This document shows, in pieces, positions 50,493 to 58,356 of a DNA stretch of 64,000 nucleotides. A program made the translations under genes and the position numbers. The notes under the pieces are model-generated. The model was not told the origin of the DNA and did no database searches. It saw nothing but the letters and a program-made list of their open reading frames with translations. Numbering within the stretch: the stretch's first letter is position 1; each line of letters begins with the position of its first letter. Source of the DNA: Actinomycetospora callitridis (GTDB lineage Bacteria; Actinomycetota; Actinomycetes; Mycobacteriales; Pseudonocardiaceae); the NCBI RefSeq assembly GCF_028737265.1, contig NZ_JAQZAK010000007.1:124001-188000 (forward strand), given 5' to 3'.

Positions 50493-50619
50493 CCGCCTCG
50501 TCGGTGCCGGGCCCGGTCGCCGGCCCGGGACCTCATCCGCCGCAGGTGACGCGCCGATCCAGGAGCGGCAGGACCCTGATCACACCAATGGCAGCGTCCG
50601 TGCATCCGAGGAGCCCGCG

Positions 50620-51084
50620 GTGACCGATCAACAGACTCCGACCGGACGATCGACCCACTCCCGCGCCACGCACGGCAGATCCCCGTCCGGTCTCTCGGAC
50701 GCATGGACCGGCTGGGTCCACTTCGGCGGCGTCCTCATGATCGTGGTCGGCGCGTTCGCCGTGATCGAAGGCGTCATCGCCCTCCTCCTGCCCACGACCT
50801 ACGTGGCCACCAACGAGCTCGTGCTGACCGTCACCTTCGCCGGCTGGGGCTGGCTCCACATCGTTCTCGGTGCTCTCGTCCTGGCCGTCGGTGCGAGCCT
50901 CGTGCGCGAGGAGGTGCCCTCCTGGGCGCGCGGCACCGCCATCGTGCTGGTCGCACTCAGCACCGTCGTCCAGCTCGCGTGGCTGCCCGCCTATCCGATC
51001 TGGTCCGTCGTGATGATCGTGCTCGACGTGCTGATCATCGGCGCGCTCGCCGCGACCGGGGACCCGGCCGCCCGGTCGCGCTGA
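50620..51084 (+). CDS. DUF7144 membrane protein (copy 1)
   Basis: The 154-aa product has a polar N-terminus of 28 residues and four membrane helices. The family motif is WTGWVHFGGVLMIVVGAFAV IEG, then TFAGWGWLHIVLGALVLAVG, then VVQLAWLPAYPIWSVVMIVL DVLIIGAL. Function is unknown. GTG at 50620 follows GAGGAGC. It ends 26 bp before the alpha/beta-hydrolase gene and is probably co-transcribed with it. Two further intact copies and one remnant lie in this window. Confidence 0.85.
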   Translation: MTDQQTPTGRSTHSRATHGRSPSGLSDAWTGWVHFGGVLMIVVGAFAVIEGVIALLLPTTYVATNELVLTVTFAGWGWLHIVLGALVLAVGASLVREEVPSWARGTAIVLVALSTVVQLAWLPAYPIWSVVMIVLDVLIIGALAATGDPAARSR

Positions 51085-51109
51085 GCCCCGACCCACGACG
51101 AAGGATGCC

Positions 51110-52732
51110 GTGCGCCGGCCCACGCTCCTCACGCTGACCCTTCCCGGCTGCTGGGGCGCGCTGATCCTCAGCTGCTTGTCGTTCACGCCGTCCCTCCTTC
51201 CCCGCGGCGGGATCGTCCAGGGTCTGGTGTGGGGCATCGGTGCCGTCATCGGCTACGGCCTGGGAACGCTCGCCGCCTGGATCTGGCGGGCCTTCGCCGA
51301 TCGCGACCCACGGCGACCGAGGCACCGTGCCTGGCTCGTCCTCGGGGTCGTGGCGGGTCTCCTGCTCGCGGTGTCGTTCGCGCTCGGGCAGTACTGGCAG
51401 TCGGAGATCCGCGAGCTCGTCGGGGTCACCGACCACGACGTCGTCCTCGTGGTCGCGTCGCCGTTCGTCGCTGCGATCACGTTCGTCCTGCTCCTCCTGC
51501 TCGGGCGAGGACTCCGCGGTCTGTACCGGTGGTGGGCGAGCCTGTTCCGCCGATGGATCGGGCGGCGGGCCGCCGACGCCGTGGGCTGGATCGTCGCCGT
51601 CGGGCTGGCCTACCTGGTCGTCAGCGGTCTGCTCCTCGGCGGGTTCGTCGACGCCGCCAACGCGACGTTCTCCCTGCGGAACGGCACCACGTCGGAGGGG
51701 ACCGACCGACCCGCGAGCAGCGTGCGCTCGGGCGGCCCCGATTCGCTGGTGCCCTGGGATTCACTCGGTCAGCAGGGGCGGGACTTCACGGGCCTCGGCC
51801 CGACGATCAGCGACATCCAGGGGTGGACCGCCGGGCCGGCTCTCGAGCCCGTCCGCACCTATGCGGGCCTCGACTCCGCCCCCGATGCCGAGACGCGCGC
51901 GAGTCTCGCGGTCCGGGACCTGGAGCGGGCCGGCGGCTTCCAGCGCAGGAACCTGGTGGTGGTCACCACCACCGGCAGCGGGTGGGTCGACCCCGCGCTC
52001 GTCGACTCGGTCGAGTACCTCAGCGGCGGCGACTCCGCGACCGTGGCGCTCCAGTACTCCTACCTGCCGTCGTGGATGTCGTACCTGGTCGACCAGTCCA
52101 AGGCCCGCGAGGCCGGCCGTGCCCTCTTCGACGCGGTGTACGGGAGGTGGTCGACCCTGCCCCCGGACCGGCGACCCCGGCTCTTCGTCGCCGGGGAGAG
52201 TCTCGGATCGTTCGGGGCCGAGACGGCGTTCAGCGGTGAGTACGACATGGCCAACCGCACCTCCGGCATCGTGTTCGCGGGGCCGCCCAATTTCAACAGC
52301 TTGTTCCGCGAGTTCACCGATCACCGCGAGCCGGGCAGCCCCGAGGTGGCGCCGGTGTACCGGGACGGCCGGGTCGTGCGGTTCACGAACGACCCGGAGG
52401 TGGCCATTCCACCGGAGGGTGCCTGGCCCCGGAGCCGGGTGCTCTACATGATGAATCCGTCGGATCCCATCGTCTGGTGGAGTCCGCGGCTCGCGCTGCA
52501 CCGGCCCGACTGGATTCGTGAGCCGCCCGGTGACGACGTGCTCCCGGGCATGATCTGGATTCCGTTCGTGACGTTCTGGCAGGTGACCGCCGATCTGCCG
52601 TTCGCCGTCGATCCGCCGGGAGGTCACGGGCACCACTACACCTCCGCCTACGTCGACGGGTGGTACACCGTCATGCAACCGGCCGACGTGACGCCGGACG
52701 AGCTGGCGGAGCTGCGCGCACGCATCGGCTGA
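51110..52732 (+). CDS. Membrane-bound alpha/beta-hydrolase (PF10081-like)
   Basis: The product has 540 aa. The N-terminal third contains four to five membrane helices. The C-terminal hydrolase domain starts near 215 (VPWDSLGQQGRDFTGLGPTI) and has LVVVTTTGSGWVDPALVDSV, RRPRLFVAGESLGSFGAETA with nucleophile Ser near 364, and GHHYTSAYVDGWYTVMQP bearing the probable catalytic His. This is the actinobacterial DUF2319/PF10081 family (membrane esterase-like, substrate unknown). The GTG start lies 26 bp after the DUF7144 stop. The stop converges on the MFS gene. Confidence 0.88.
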   Translation: MRRPTLLTLTLPGCWGALILSCLSFTPSLLPRGGIVQGLVWGIGAVIGYGLGTLAAWIWRAFADRDPRRPRHRAWLVLGVVAGLLLAVSFALGQYWQSEIRELVGVTDHDVVLVVASPFVAAITFVLLLLLGRGLRGLYRWWASLFRRWIGRRAADAVGWIVAVGLAYLVVSGLLLGGFVDAANATFSLRNGTTSEGTDRPASSVRSGGPDSLVPWDSLGQQGRDFTGLGPTISDIQGWTAGPALEPVRTYAGLDSAPDAETRASLAVRDLERAGGFQRRNLVVVTTTGSGWVDPALVDSVEYLSGGDSATVALQYSYLPSWMSYLVDQSKAREAGRALFDAVYGRWSTLPPDRRPRLFVAGESLGSFGAETAFSGEYDMANRTSGIVFAGPPNFNSLFREFTDHREPGSPEVAPVYRDGRVVRFTNDPEVAIPPEGAWPRSRVLYMMNPSDPIVWWSPRLALHRPDWIREPPGDDVLPGMIWIPFVTFWQVTADLPFAVDPPGGHGHHYTSAYVDGWYTVMQPADVTPDELAELRARIG

Positions 52733-52739
52733 GGCGCGG

Positions 52740-54335
52740 TCAACCGAGGGCCGTCTCGGCGGCCCCGCTCTGTTCGGGGTCACGCAGCCGCGTCATCGGG
52801 AACGACAGCAGCAGACCGAGCACGCCCGCCACGAGCGGGACGAGCAGGGCGGCCTGCAGCGCGGGCGGCCGCGCCACCGTGTTGATCCGGAGCACCTCCT
52901 CGCGCGCCGCGGGAGGCTCGTCGGCGAGGAGCGCTCCGAGGCCGGTATTGCTCATCACCTCGGCGTCGTGCTCCAGCGCCGCGGCGACGCGTTCCTGGTC
53001 GCCGGGCGCGAGCACCGAGCTGGCGCGCGCCTCGGCGGTGAACGTCGTCGCGAGCGTGGCCAGCATGACGGCGCCCGCGAGCGCCAGGCCGAGCGAGAGC
53101 CCGAACGAGCCCGCGGCGGAGTTGACCCCGGCGGCCTCGCTCGCGCGCTCCTCGGACATCGGTCCGAGCGTGTAGGCGTTCAGCTGAGAGACGAGCAGTC
53201 CGAAGCCGGCACCCACGAGCGCGAGCGGGAGGATGAGCGCCCAGCCGAAATCCGCGCGCGGCACGGTCGCGATGAGGACGGCGTTGCCGATCACGAGGAG
53301 CAGGAAGCCGACCCGGATCACCGTGGCCGGGCGTCGACGTCCCGCTCGCCGCCCCGCGACCAGGGCCACCGCGAACATCGTCAGCGACAGCGGCGCGAGC
53401 GAGAGGCCGGCGAGCAGGGCGCTGTACTCGAGGACCATCTGCAGATAGATCGGCAGCGCGATCATCGTGCCGCCGAGGGCGGTCTGCTGGAGCAACTGGG
53501 CGGAGATCCCCAGGCGGAACCACGGGGACTCGAAGAGCCCGGCGTCGAGCAGCGCGGCCCGGCCACGACGGCGACAGCGGATCAGCCAGACGGCGAGCAG
53601 GCCGAGCGCGACCACACCGGTGACGACGAGGGCACCGACGGCCTCGCCGCCCTCCTGCCAGACGAGGATGCCCAGCACGACGCTGCCCATCCCGACCACC
53701 GAGAGCACCGACCCGAGGACGTCCACGCGACGCGGGCCGAGGTAGGGCACGTCGTGCACCAGGCGCAGGCCGCAGAGCACGGCGCCGATGATGAGCACCT
53801 CGAGGGCGAAGCCGAGCCGCCACGACAGGAACGTCGTGATGAACCCGCCGAGGAGTGGGCCGACCGCCGCGGCGATGGCGGCCGCTGCCCCGACCAGTGC
53901 GTAGGCCTGCTTGCGCTCGGCGCCGGCGAAGTTCCCGTGAATCAGCGACTGCATGGCGGGCAGCAGCAACGCCGCGCCGAGCCCGCCGATGACGGCCCAG
54001 AAGATGATGATCGCCGTGAGGCCCTGCGCCAGGGTCATCGCCACGGCTCCCGTCGCATAACCCAGGAGGCCGAGCACATAGGCCCTCTTGCGGCCGATCA
54101 GGTCACCGACCTTGCCGCCGATGATGATGAACGCCGCGGACACGAGGGCTTCGAGGGCGATCGCCGACTGCACACCGCTGACGGTCGTGTCGAGGTCGCG
54201 CACGACCGCCGCGATGGAGACGTTCATCAGCGACGTGTCCACGACGAGGACGAACATCGCCATCGCCAGGAGCAGCGCGAGCAGCCGGCTCCGACCGCCG
54301 GTGGGTGCGCTCCCCTCGCTCGACACCTCGGCCAT
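52740..54335 (-). CDS. DHA2-type MFS multidrug transporter
   Basis: The 531-aa product has about 14 membrane helices. DHA2 motifs are FVLVVDTSLMNVSIAAVVRD (motif D1) and IIGGKVGDLIGRKRAYVLGL (motif A), with ALLLPAMQSLIHGNFAG in helix 4 and GAAAAIAAAVGPLLGGFITT (motif C, antiporter type). An extracytoplasmic segment with low hydrophobicity lies near 430-490. It predicts proton-driven export of drugs or lipids. ATG at 54335 follows a CCAGGAGG site. It is divergent from DUF7144 copy 2. Confidence 0.9.
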   Translation of the reverse strand: MAEVSSEGSAPTGGRSRLLALLLAMAMFVLVVDTSLMNVSIAAVVRDLDTTVSGVQSAIALEALVSAAFIIIGGKVGDLIGRKRAYVLGLLGYATGAVAMTLAQGLTAIIIFWAVIGGLGAALLLPAMQSLIHGNFAGAERKQAYALVGAAAAIAAAVGPLLGGFITTFLSWRLGFALEVLIIGAVLCGLRLVHDVPYLGPRRVDVLGSVLSVVGMGSVVLGILVWQEGGEAVGALVVTGVVALGLLAVWLIRCRRRGRAALLDAGLFESPWFRLGISAQLLQQTALGGTMIALPIYLQMVLEYSALLAGLSLAPLSLTMFAVALVAGRRAGRRRPATVIRVGFLLLVIGNAVLIATVPRADFGWALILPLALVGAGFGLLVSQLNAYTLGPMSEERASEAAGVNSAAGSFGLSLGLALAGAVMLATLATTFTAEARASSVLAPGDQERVAAALEHDAEVMSNTGLGALLADEPPAAREEVLRINTVARPPALQAALLVPLVAGVLGLLLSFPMTRLRDPEQSGAAETALG

Positions 54336-54463
54336 GGGGACCTCCTGGACCCACCGTGCGTCGGTCGTCCCTGAACGGCATCACCCGCCGTGGGCGAGGC
54401 TCCCGAGTGCCGCAGGGCGGAAGGTCGTCCTCCTGAGGAGCCGGATTCGCGGAAGAGGTCGAC

Positions 54464-54937
54464 ATGGCGGAGGCAGACGTCGCCCGCGCGCAGGCGCGTG
54501 AGGACGCGGCGGCGCGCAGGAACGACGACGCACCGGTCGTCCCCACGACGCCCGCGAGGGAATGGGTGCGTTTCGGCGCCATCGTGATGGTGATCGTCGG
54601 CGGGTTCTCCGTGCTCGAGGGCGTGATCGCCCTGGCGGCGCCGGACACCTACGTCACCCGCGAGGGGACCGTCCTCGCCATCGACCTCGCCGGCTGGGCC
54701 TGGCTGCACATCGTCCTCGGTGCGCTCGTGCTCCTCAGCGGCCTCGCCCTGCTCCGCGACGCCCTGTCCGGTCGCGCTCGCGCCGCGGGAGTCACGGTGG
54801 TCGGGCTCAGCGCGATCGTGCAACTGGCCTGGCTCCCGGCCGCGCCGATCTGGTCGATCATCATGATCGCCCTGGACGTGCTCGTCCTCGGCGCGATCGT
54901 CGCGGTCGGCAACGAGCACAGCGCGGGCAGGCGGTGA
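54464..54937 (+). CDS. DUF7144 membrane protein (copy 2)
   Basis: The 157-aa product has the same four-helix plan as copy 1: WVRFGAIVMVIVGGFSVLEG, IDLAGWAWLHIVLGALVLLS and IVQLAWLPAAPIWSIIMIAL DVLVLGA. The N-terminal 30 residues are polar and unrelated to those of the other copies. The stop codon overlaps the BCCT start (GTGA), so it is translationally coupled to the osmolyte carrier, which suggests a role in osmotic stress. Confidence 0.85.
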   Translation: MAEADVARAQAREDAAARRNDDAPVVPTTPAREWVRFGAIVMVIVGGFSVLEGVIALAAPDTYVTREGTVLAIDLAGWAWLHIVLGALVLLSGLALLRDALSGRARAAGVTVVGLSAIVQLAWLPAAPIWSIIMIALDVLVLGAIVAVGNEHSAGRR

Positions 54938-56739
54938 CCGTCCACGGGGACGGCCGGGCACCCGTGCCCGACGCGCCCGAGTCACGCCGCAGCACCGACG
55001 ACCACCCTCCTTCGCCGCGCTCGGCCGGGCCTCCGGGTGGCCCCGGCGCCGCCCGTCCCGACTGGGTCGTGTTCGGCGTCGGGGGGGCGCTGGTCCTGGC
55101 CTTCGTCGGCTGGGGCGTCGTCGACCCCACCTCACTCGCGTCGGTGACCGGTTCACTGCTCGACGGACTCATCCGGTCGGGCGGATGGGCGTTCAGCCTC
55201 GCCGCGCTCGGGTTCGTCGTCTTCGCCCTGTGTCTCGCGTTCAGTCGGTTCGGGCGCATCCGCCTCGGCCGGGACGACGAGCGGCCGGCGTTCCGGACGT
55301 CGTCGTGGGTGGCGATGATGTTCAGCGCGGGCATGGGCATCGGGTTGATGTTCTACGGCGTCGCCGAGCCGCTCGCCTTCTACACCAGTCCCCCGCCGGG
55401 TTCCGTGCCACGGGGCGACGACGTCGAGGCCGTGCGCACGGCGATGGCGACCTCGCTGTTCCACTGGACCCTGCACCCCTGGGCGATCTATGCGGTGGTC
55501 GGCCTGGCCATCGCGTACTCGACCTTCCGCAAGGGCCGCAGACAGCTCATCAGCTCCGCCTTCGTCCCGCTGATCGGCCAGCGGGCGGCCGAGGGCTGGC
55601 TCGGCAAGGTCATCGACGTCATCGCCATCTTCGCGACCGTGTTCGGGTCGGCCGCGTCCCTGGGACTGGGCGCCCTCCAGATCGGTGGCGGGCTCGAGGC
55701 GACCGGGCTGGTCGCCTCCGTCGGCAACAGCGTCCTCGTCCCGATGATCATCGTGCTCACCGCGGCGTTCGTCCTCTCCGCGGTGTCGGGCATCGCGCGC
55801 GGCATCCAGTGGCTGTCGAACATCAACATGGTGCTCGCGGGCCTGCTCGCGCTGTTCGTGTTCGTCCTCGGCCCGACCGTGCTCATCCTCGACCTCCTGC
55901 AGACCGGGCTCATGGCCTACTTCAGCGACTTCTTCGAGATGGCCGGCCGCTCCGAGGCGACCGGCGGCCCGGCGATGCTCGAGTGGCTGAGCGACTGGAC
56001 GATCTTCTACTGGGCCTGGTGGATCTCCTGGACGCCGTTCGTCGGCATGTTCCTGGCGAAGATCAGCCGGGGGCGCACGATCCGGCAGTTCGTCGGCGGC
56101 GTCATCCTGGTGCCGAGCGTGGTCAGCCTCGTCTGGTTCGCCATCTTCGGGGGCTCGGCCATCGCCCAGCAGAAGATCGGGCTCGACCCTGCGGCCGAGG
56201 GCACCGAGCAGCAGCTGTTCGCGGTGCTCTCGCAGTACCCCGCCGCCTCGTTCACCGGGTTGCTCGTCATGGTCCTCGTCGCGATCTTCTTCGTCTCCGG
56301 GGCGGATGCCGCATCGATCGTGACCGGCACACTCTCCCAACGGGGCACCGACGAGCCGAAGCGCTGGGTGGTCGTCTTCTGGGGCGCGATGATGGGCGCG
56401 GTCGCGGTGGTGATGCTGCTGGTCGGCGGGGAGGACGCGCTCAAGGGCCTGGAGAGCCTCACCATCCTCGTCGCCGCGCCCTTTGTGGTGATCATGGTGC
56501 TCCTCTGCGTCGCGTTCGCGCGCGACCTGAGGAACGACCCGCAGGTGAGGCTCGAGGACAAGAGCGCCTCGGTCGTCGAACAGGCCGTCGGCTACGGCAC
56601 CAGCCACTACGGCGACCACTTCACCCTCCGCGTGCTGGCCTTCCCGGGAGCACGACCTCGACGTGGGGCGGACGACGCGGAGGCGGTCACCGTCGGCGAC
56701 GGGGACGGGGACGGGGACGGGACCGAGACGCCGCCCTGA
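54934..56739 (+). CDS. BCCT-family betaine/choline/carnitine transporter
   Basis: The 601-aa product has 12 membrane helices. The family signatures are WVAMMFSAGMGIGLMFYGVA EPLAFYTSPPP, the aromatic box of helix 8 (DWTIFYWAWWISWTPFVGMF LAKISRGRTIRQF) and VFFVSGADAASIVTGTLSQR. It imports quaternary-ammonium osmolytes with Na+ or H+. The polar C-terminal tail ends in a Gly-Asp repeat. The 4-bp overlap with DUF7144 copy 2 makes them one unit. The first 35 residues are Pro-rich and may be regulatory; a later start cannot be ruled out. Confidence 0.92.
   Translation: MTVHGDGRAPVPDAPESRRSTDDHPPSPRSAGPPGGPGAARPDWVVFGVGGALVLAFVGWGVVDPTSLASVTGSLLDGLIRSGGWAFSLAALGFVVFALCLAFSRFGRIRLGRDDERPAFRTSSWVAMMFSAGMGIGLMFYGVAEPLAFYTSPPPGSVPRGDDVEAVRTAMATSLFHWTLHPWAIYAVVGLAIAYSTFRKGRRQLISSAFVPLIGQRAAEGWLGKVIDVIAIFATVFGSAASLGLGALQIGGGLEATGLVASVGNSVLVPMIIVLTAAFVLSAVSGIARGIQWLSNINMVLAGLLALFVFVLGPTVLILDLLQTGLMAYFSDFFEMAGRSEATGGPAMLEWLSDWTIFYWAWWISWTPFVGMFLAKISRGRTIRQFVGGVILVPSVVSLVWFAIFGGSAIAQQKIGLDPAAEGTEQQLFAVLSQYPAASFTGLLVMVLVAIFFVSGADAASIVTGTLSQRGTDEPKRWVVVFWGAMMGAVAVVMLLVGGEDALKGLESLTILVAAPFVVIMVLLCVAFARDLRNDPQVRLEDKSASVVEQAVGYGTSHYGDHFTLRVLAFPGARPRRGADDAEAVTVGDGDGDGDGTETPP
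56695..56722 (+). repeat. GGGGAC microsatellite in BCCT tail
   Basis: Four and a half GGGGAC-type hexamers encode alternating Gly-Asp at the very end of the transporter. Each hexamer is two codons, so length change would keep frame. Confidence 0.8.
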
Positions 56740-56759
56740 GCCGGGTGGGCGCCCCGTCC

Positions 56760-57620
56760 CTAGGCGGACTTCCCCAGCGTGGGGTCGGCGACGGGGTGGG
56801 TCGGTGACGTCGCGAGGAGTCCGAGCCCGACGAGACGCTCCAGCCTGCGCACCGTGAACGGGTGCGATCGCGGGAGCTGGGCGAGGCCGACCCAGAACCC
56901 GGTGAGACGGCGGCCCTGATCGAGGAGCTGCTCGATGTCGACCTCGGTCTCGGTGTAACGGCCGGAGGCGAGGAGGACGAGACCGGAGGCGCCGTGCGGC
57001 GCGAGCGCGGCGCCGAAACGGTCGCAGGAGTACTCCCGCAACCGGGACAGCGTCGGACCGAGGATCGGTATCCGCTGGGAGTAGGCCACCGCGAGCTGGT
57101 ACCAGAGCGAGACGTGGTGCAGACGGATGTGTGCCATCTCGTGTCCCAGGATGAAGCGCAGGCCGTCGCGGTTCTCGTCGTGCAGGTGGGCGAACAGCTC
57201 GCTCGACACGACGACGTAGTCCTGGCCGGCCGCCTGGGCGGCGAAGGCGTTGAGCGCGCCGTTCCCGTTGGCCAGGAAGACGACGGGTCGCCGGCCGAGG
57301 CCGAGGGCCTCCGCGAACTCCTGCGCGGTGCCGTAGAGGGCCGGGTACTGCCGCTCCGACAACTGCACGGCCGTGCCCAGGACCGAGGCGCGCTGCACCT
57401 CCCGCACGACGATCAGGGCGGGAACGAAGAGCAGGAGCCCGACCAGCGCGGCGCGGACGGTGTTCGCGACACCGGAGTCCTGCATCTCCGCCGGCACGAA
57501 GGGCACCACGAGCGCCGATCTCACGATCACCAGCACGAGGGCCAGGTTGAGGACCACCATCGCGACGAAGAACGGCACCTCGGCCGGGTGCCTCGATCCT
57601 CGGGTCCGGCCGGTCCTCAC
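56760..57620 (-). CDS. M48-family membrane metalloprotease
   Basis: The product is 286 aa from GTG 57620. It has two N-terminal membrane helices (VPFFVAMVVLNLALVLVIVR; VRAALVGLLLFVPALIVVRE). The zinc motif is RFILGHEMAHIRLHHVSL (HEMAH), with the third ligand Glu in LREYSCDRFGA. This is the HtpX/M48 layout used in membrane-protein quality control. The GTG overlaps the TGA of a 39-codon frame upstream. Inserting one C in a CCCCC run near 57628 would fuse both into a longer protein reading ATWNPPDLDLVRTGR, so the N-terminus may be frameshifted. Confidence 0.85.
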   Translation of the reverse strand: MRTGRTRGSRHPAEVPFFVAMVVLNLALVLVIVRSALVVPFVPAEMQDSGVANTVRAALVGLLLFVPALIVVREVQRASVLGTAVQLSERQYPALYGTAQEFAEALGLGRRPVVFLANGNGALNAFAAQAAGQDYVVVSSELFAHLHDENRDGLRFILGHEMAHIRLHHVSLWYQLAVAYSQRIPILGPTLSRLREYSCDRFGAALAPHGASGLVLLASGRYTETEVDIEQLLDQGRRLTGFWVGLAQLPRSHPFTVRRLERLVGLGLLATSPTHPVADPTLGKSA

Positions 57621-57736
57621 GAGGTCGAGATCCGGGGGTTCCAGGTCGCGACCAGGGCGTCGAGCACGACGACGTCGAGGACGACCGGGACACCGCCGAC
57701 GTCGACCCTGGGGGTCGATGCCTGCTGGTCGCTCAT
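57617..57736 (-). CDS. Short frame upstream of M48 gene (leader or displaced N-terminus)
   Basis: ATG 57736 opens MSDQQASTPRVDVGGVPVVL DVVVLDALVATWNPRISTS, 39 residues ending in a TGA that overlaps the M48 GTG. It could be a small coupled protein. More likely it is the true N-terminus of the M48 protein, displaced by a missing C in a homopolymer. No strong ribosome site is obvious. Confidence 0.5.
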   Translation of the reverse strand: MSDQQASTPRVDVGGVPVVLDVVVLDALVATWNPRISTS

Positions 57737-57856
57737 GACGGCCTCCGGACGGCAGATCGGTCTCGCGCCGATGGTGGGCGGAGACGCAGCGCGCGGCCTC
57801 GTCTCCCACGGATGAGGGCGATCGGCCCAACCCGCAGTCCGCGCCCCCTCGGGGGC

Positions 57857-58063
57857 CTACCGCGGCATCGCGCGCAGGGAGACGAGATGCAGCCCGAACG
57901 ACTCGAGGCGGGCCAGGACGCCGTGGAGGTGGGCCCCGTCGACGACCTCGCCCAGCAGGACGGTCTCGGCCGGGGCCTCGGACACGTCGAACTCCTCGAA
58001 GTCCCGACTGACGTCGGGGGACAGTCGTCCCTGGACCCGGAGCTCGTAACGGGTGGATGCCAT
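57857..58063 (-). CDS. Small conserved-looking protein (68 aa)
   Basis: MASTRYELRVQGRLSPDVSR is followed by DFEEFDVSEAPAETVLLGEV VDGAHLHGVLARLESFGLHL VSLR. The alternating strand-helix-strand pattern suggests a small alpha/beta (ACT- or ferredoxin-like) domain. Similar short proteins are common in actinobacterial genomes, but I know no assigned role. It has a GAAAGG-type site before the ATG at 58063. It lies alone between the M48 and LAL genes. Confidence 0.65.
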   Translation of the reverse strand: MASTRYELRVQGRLSPDVSRDFEEFDVSEAPAETVLLGEVVDGAHLHGVLARLESFGLHLVSLRAMPR

Positions 58064-58356
58064 GGAAAGCCCTCACCGACCTGCGCGCGTAGTGGTGGCC
58101 GGAGCTCGTGACGCCTCCGGGGAGCACAGCGTGGCTCGCCGACCCCTCGAGCGGCCTCATGCCCCAGAGGTGACCCGACGACGGGACCCGGGTCGTCCGT
58201 GGAGCGGACGACCGACGGCGTGAACGCTTGCCGCTGCGTGCACGGACAAATCGGGCGTTCGGTCGAAGAACCCACTCACAGCTGTCCCCGGCGCCACAAC
58301 CAGGTCACACTGGCACACCCACTCCGACTGACCGAGCAGTTGGCGGTGAACGGGCC

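Noticed and set aside
55153..57693. Minus-strand frame of 846 codons opposite the BCCT gene
   Set aside because: Shadow of the transporter and of the M48 gene in another frame. Low hydrophobicity and His/Asp/Arg-rich composition are typical of antisense GC-rich DNA.
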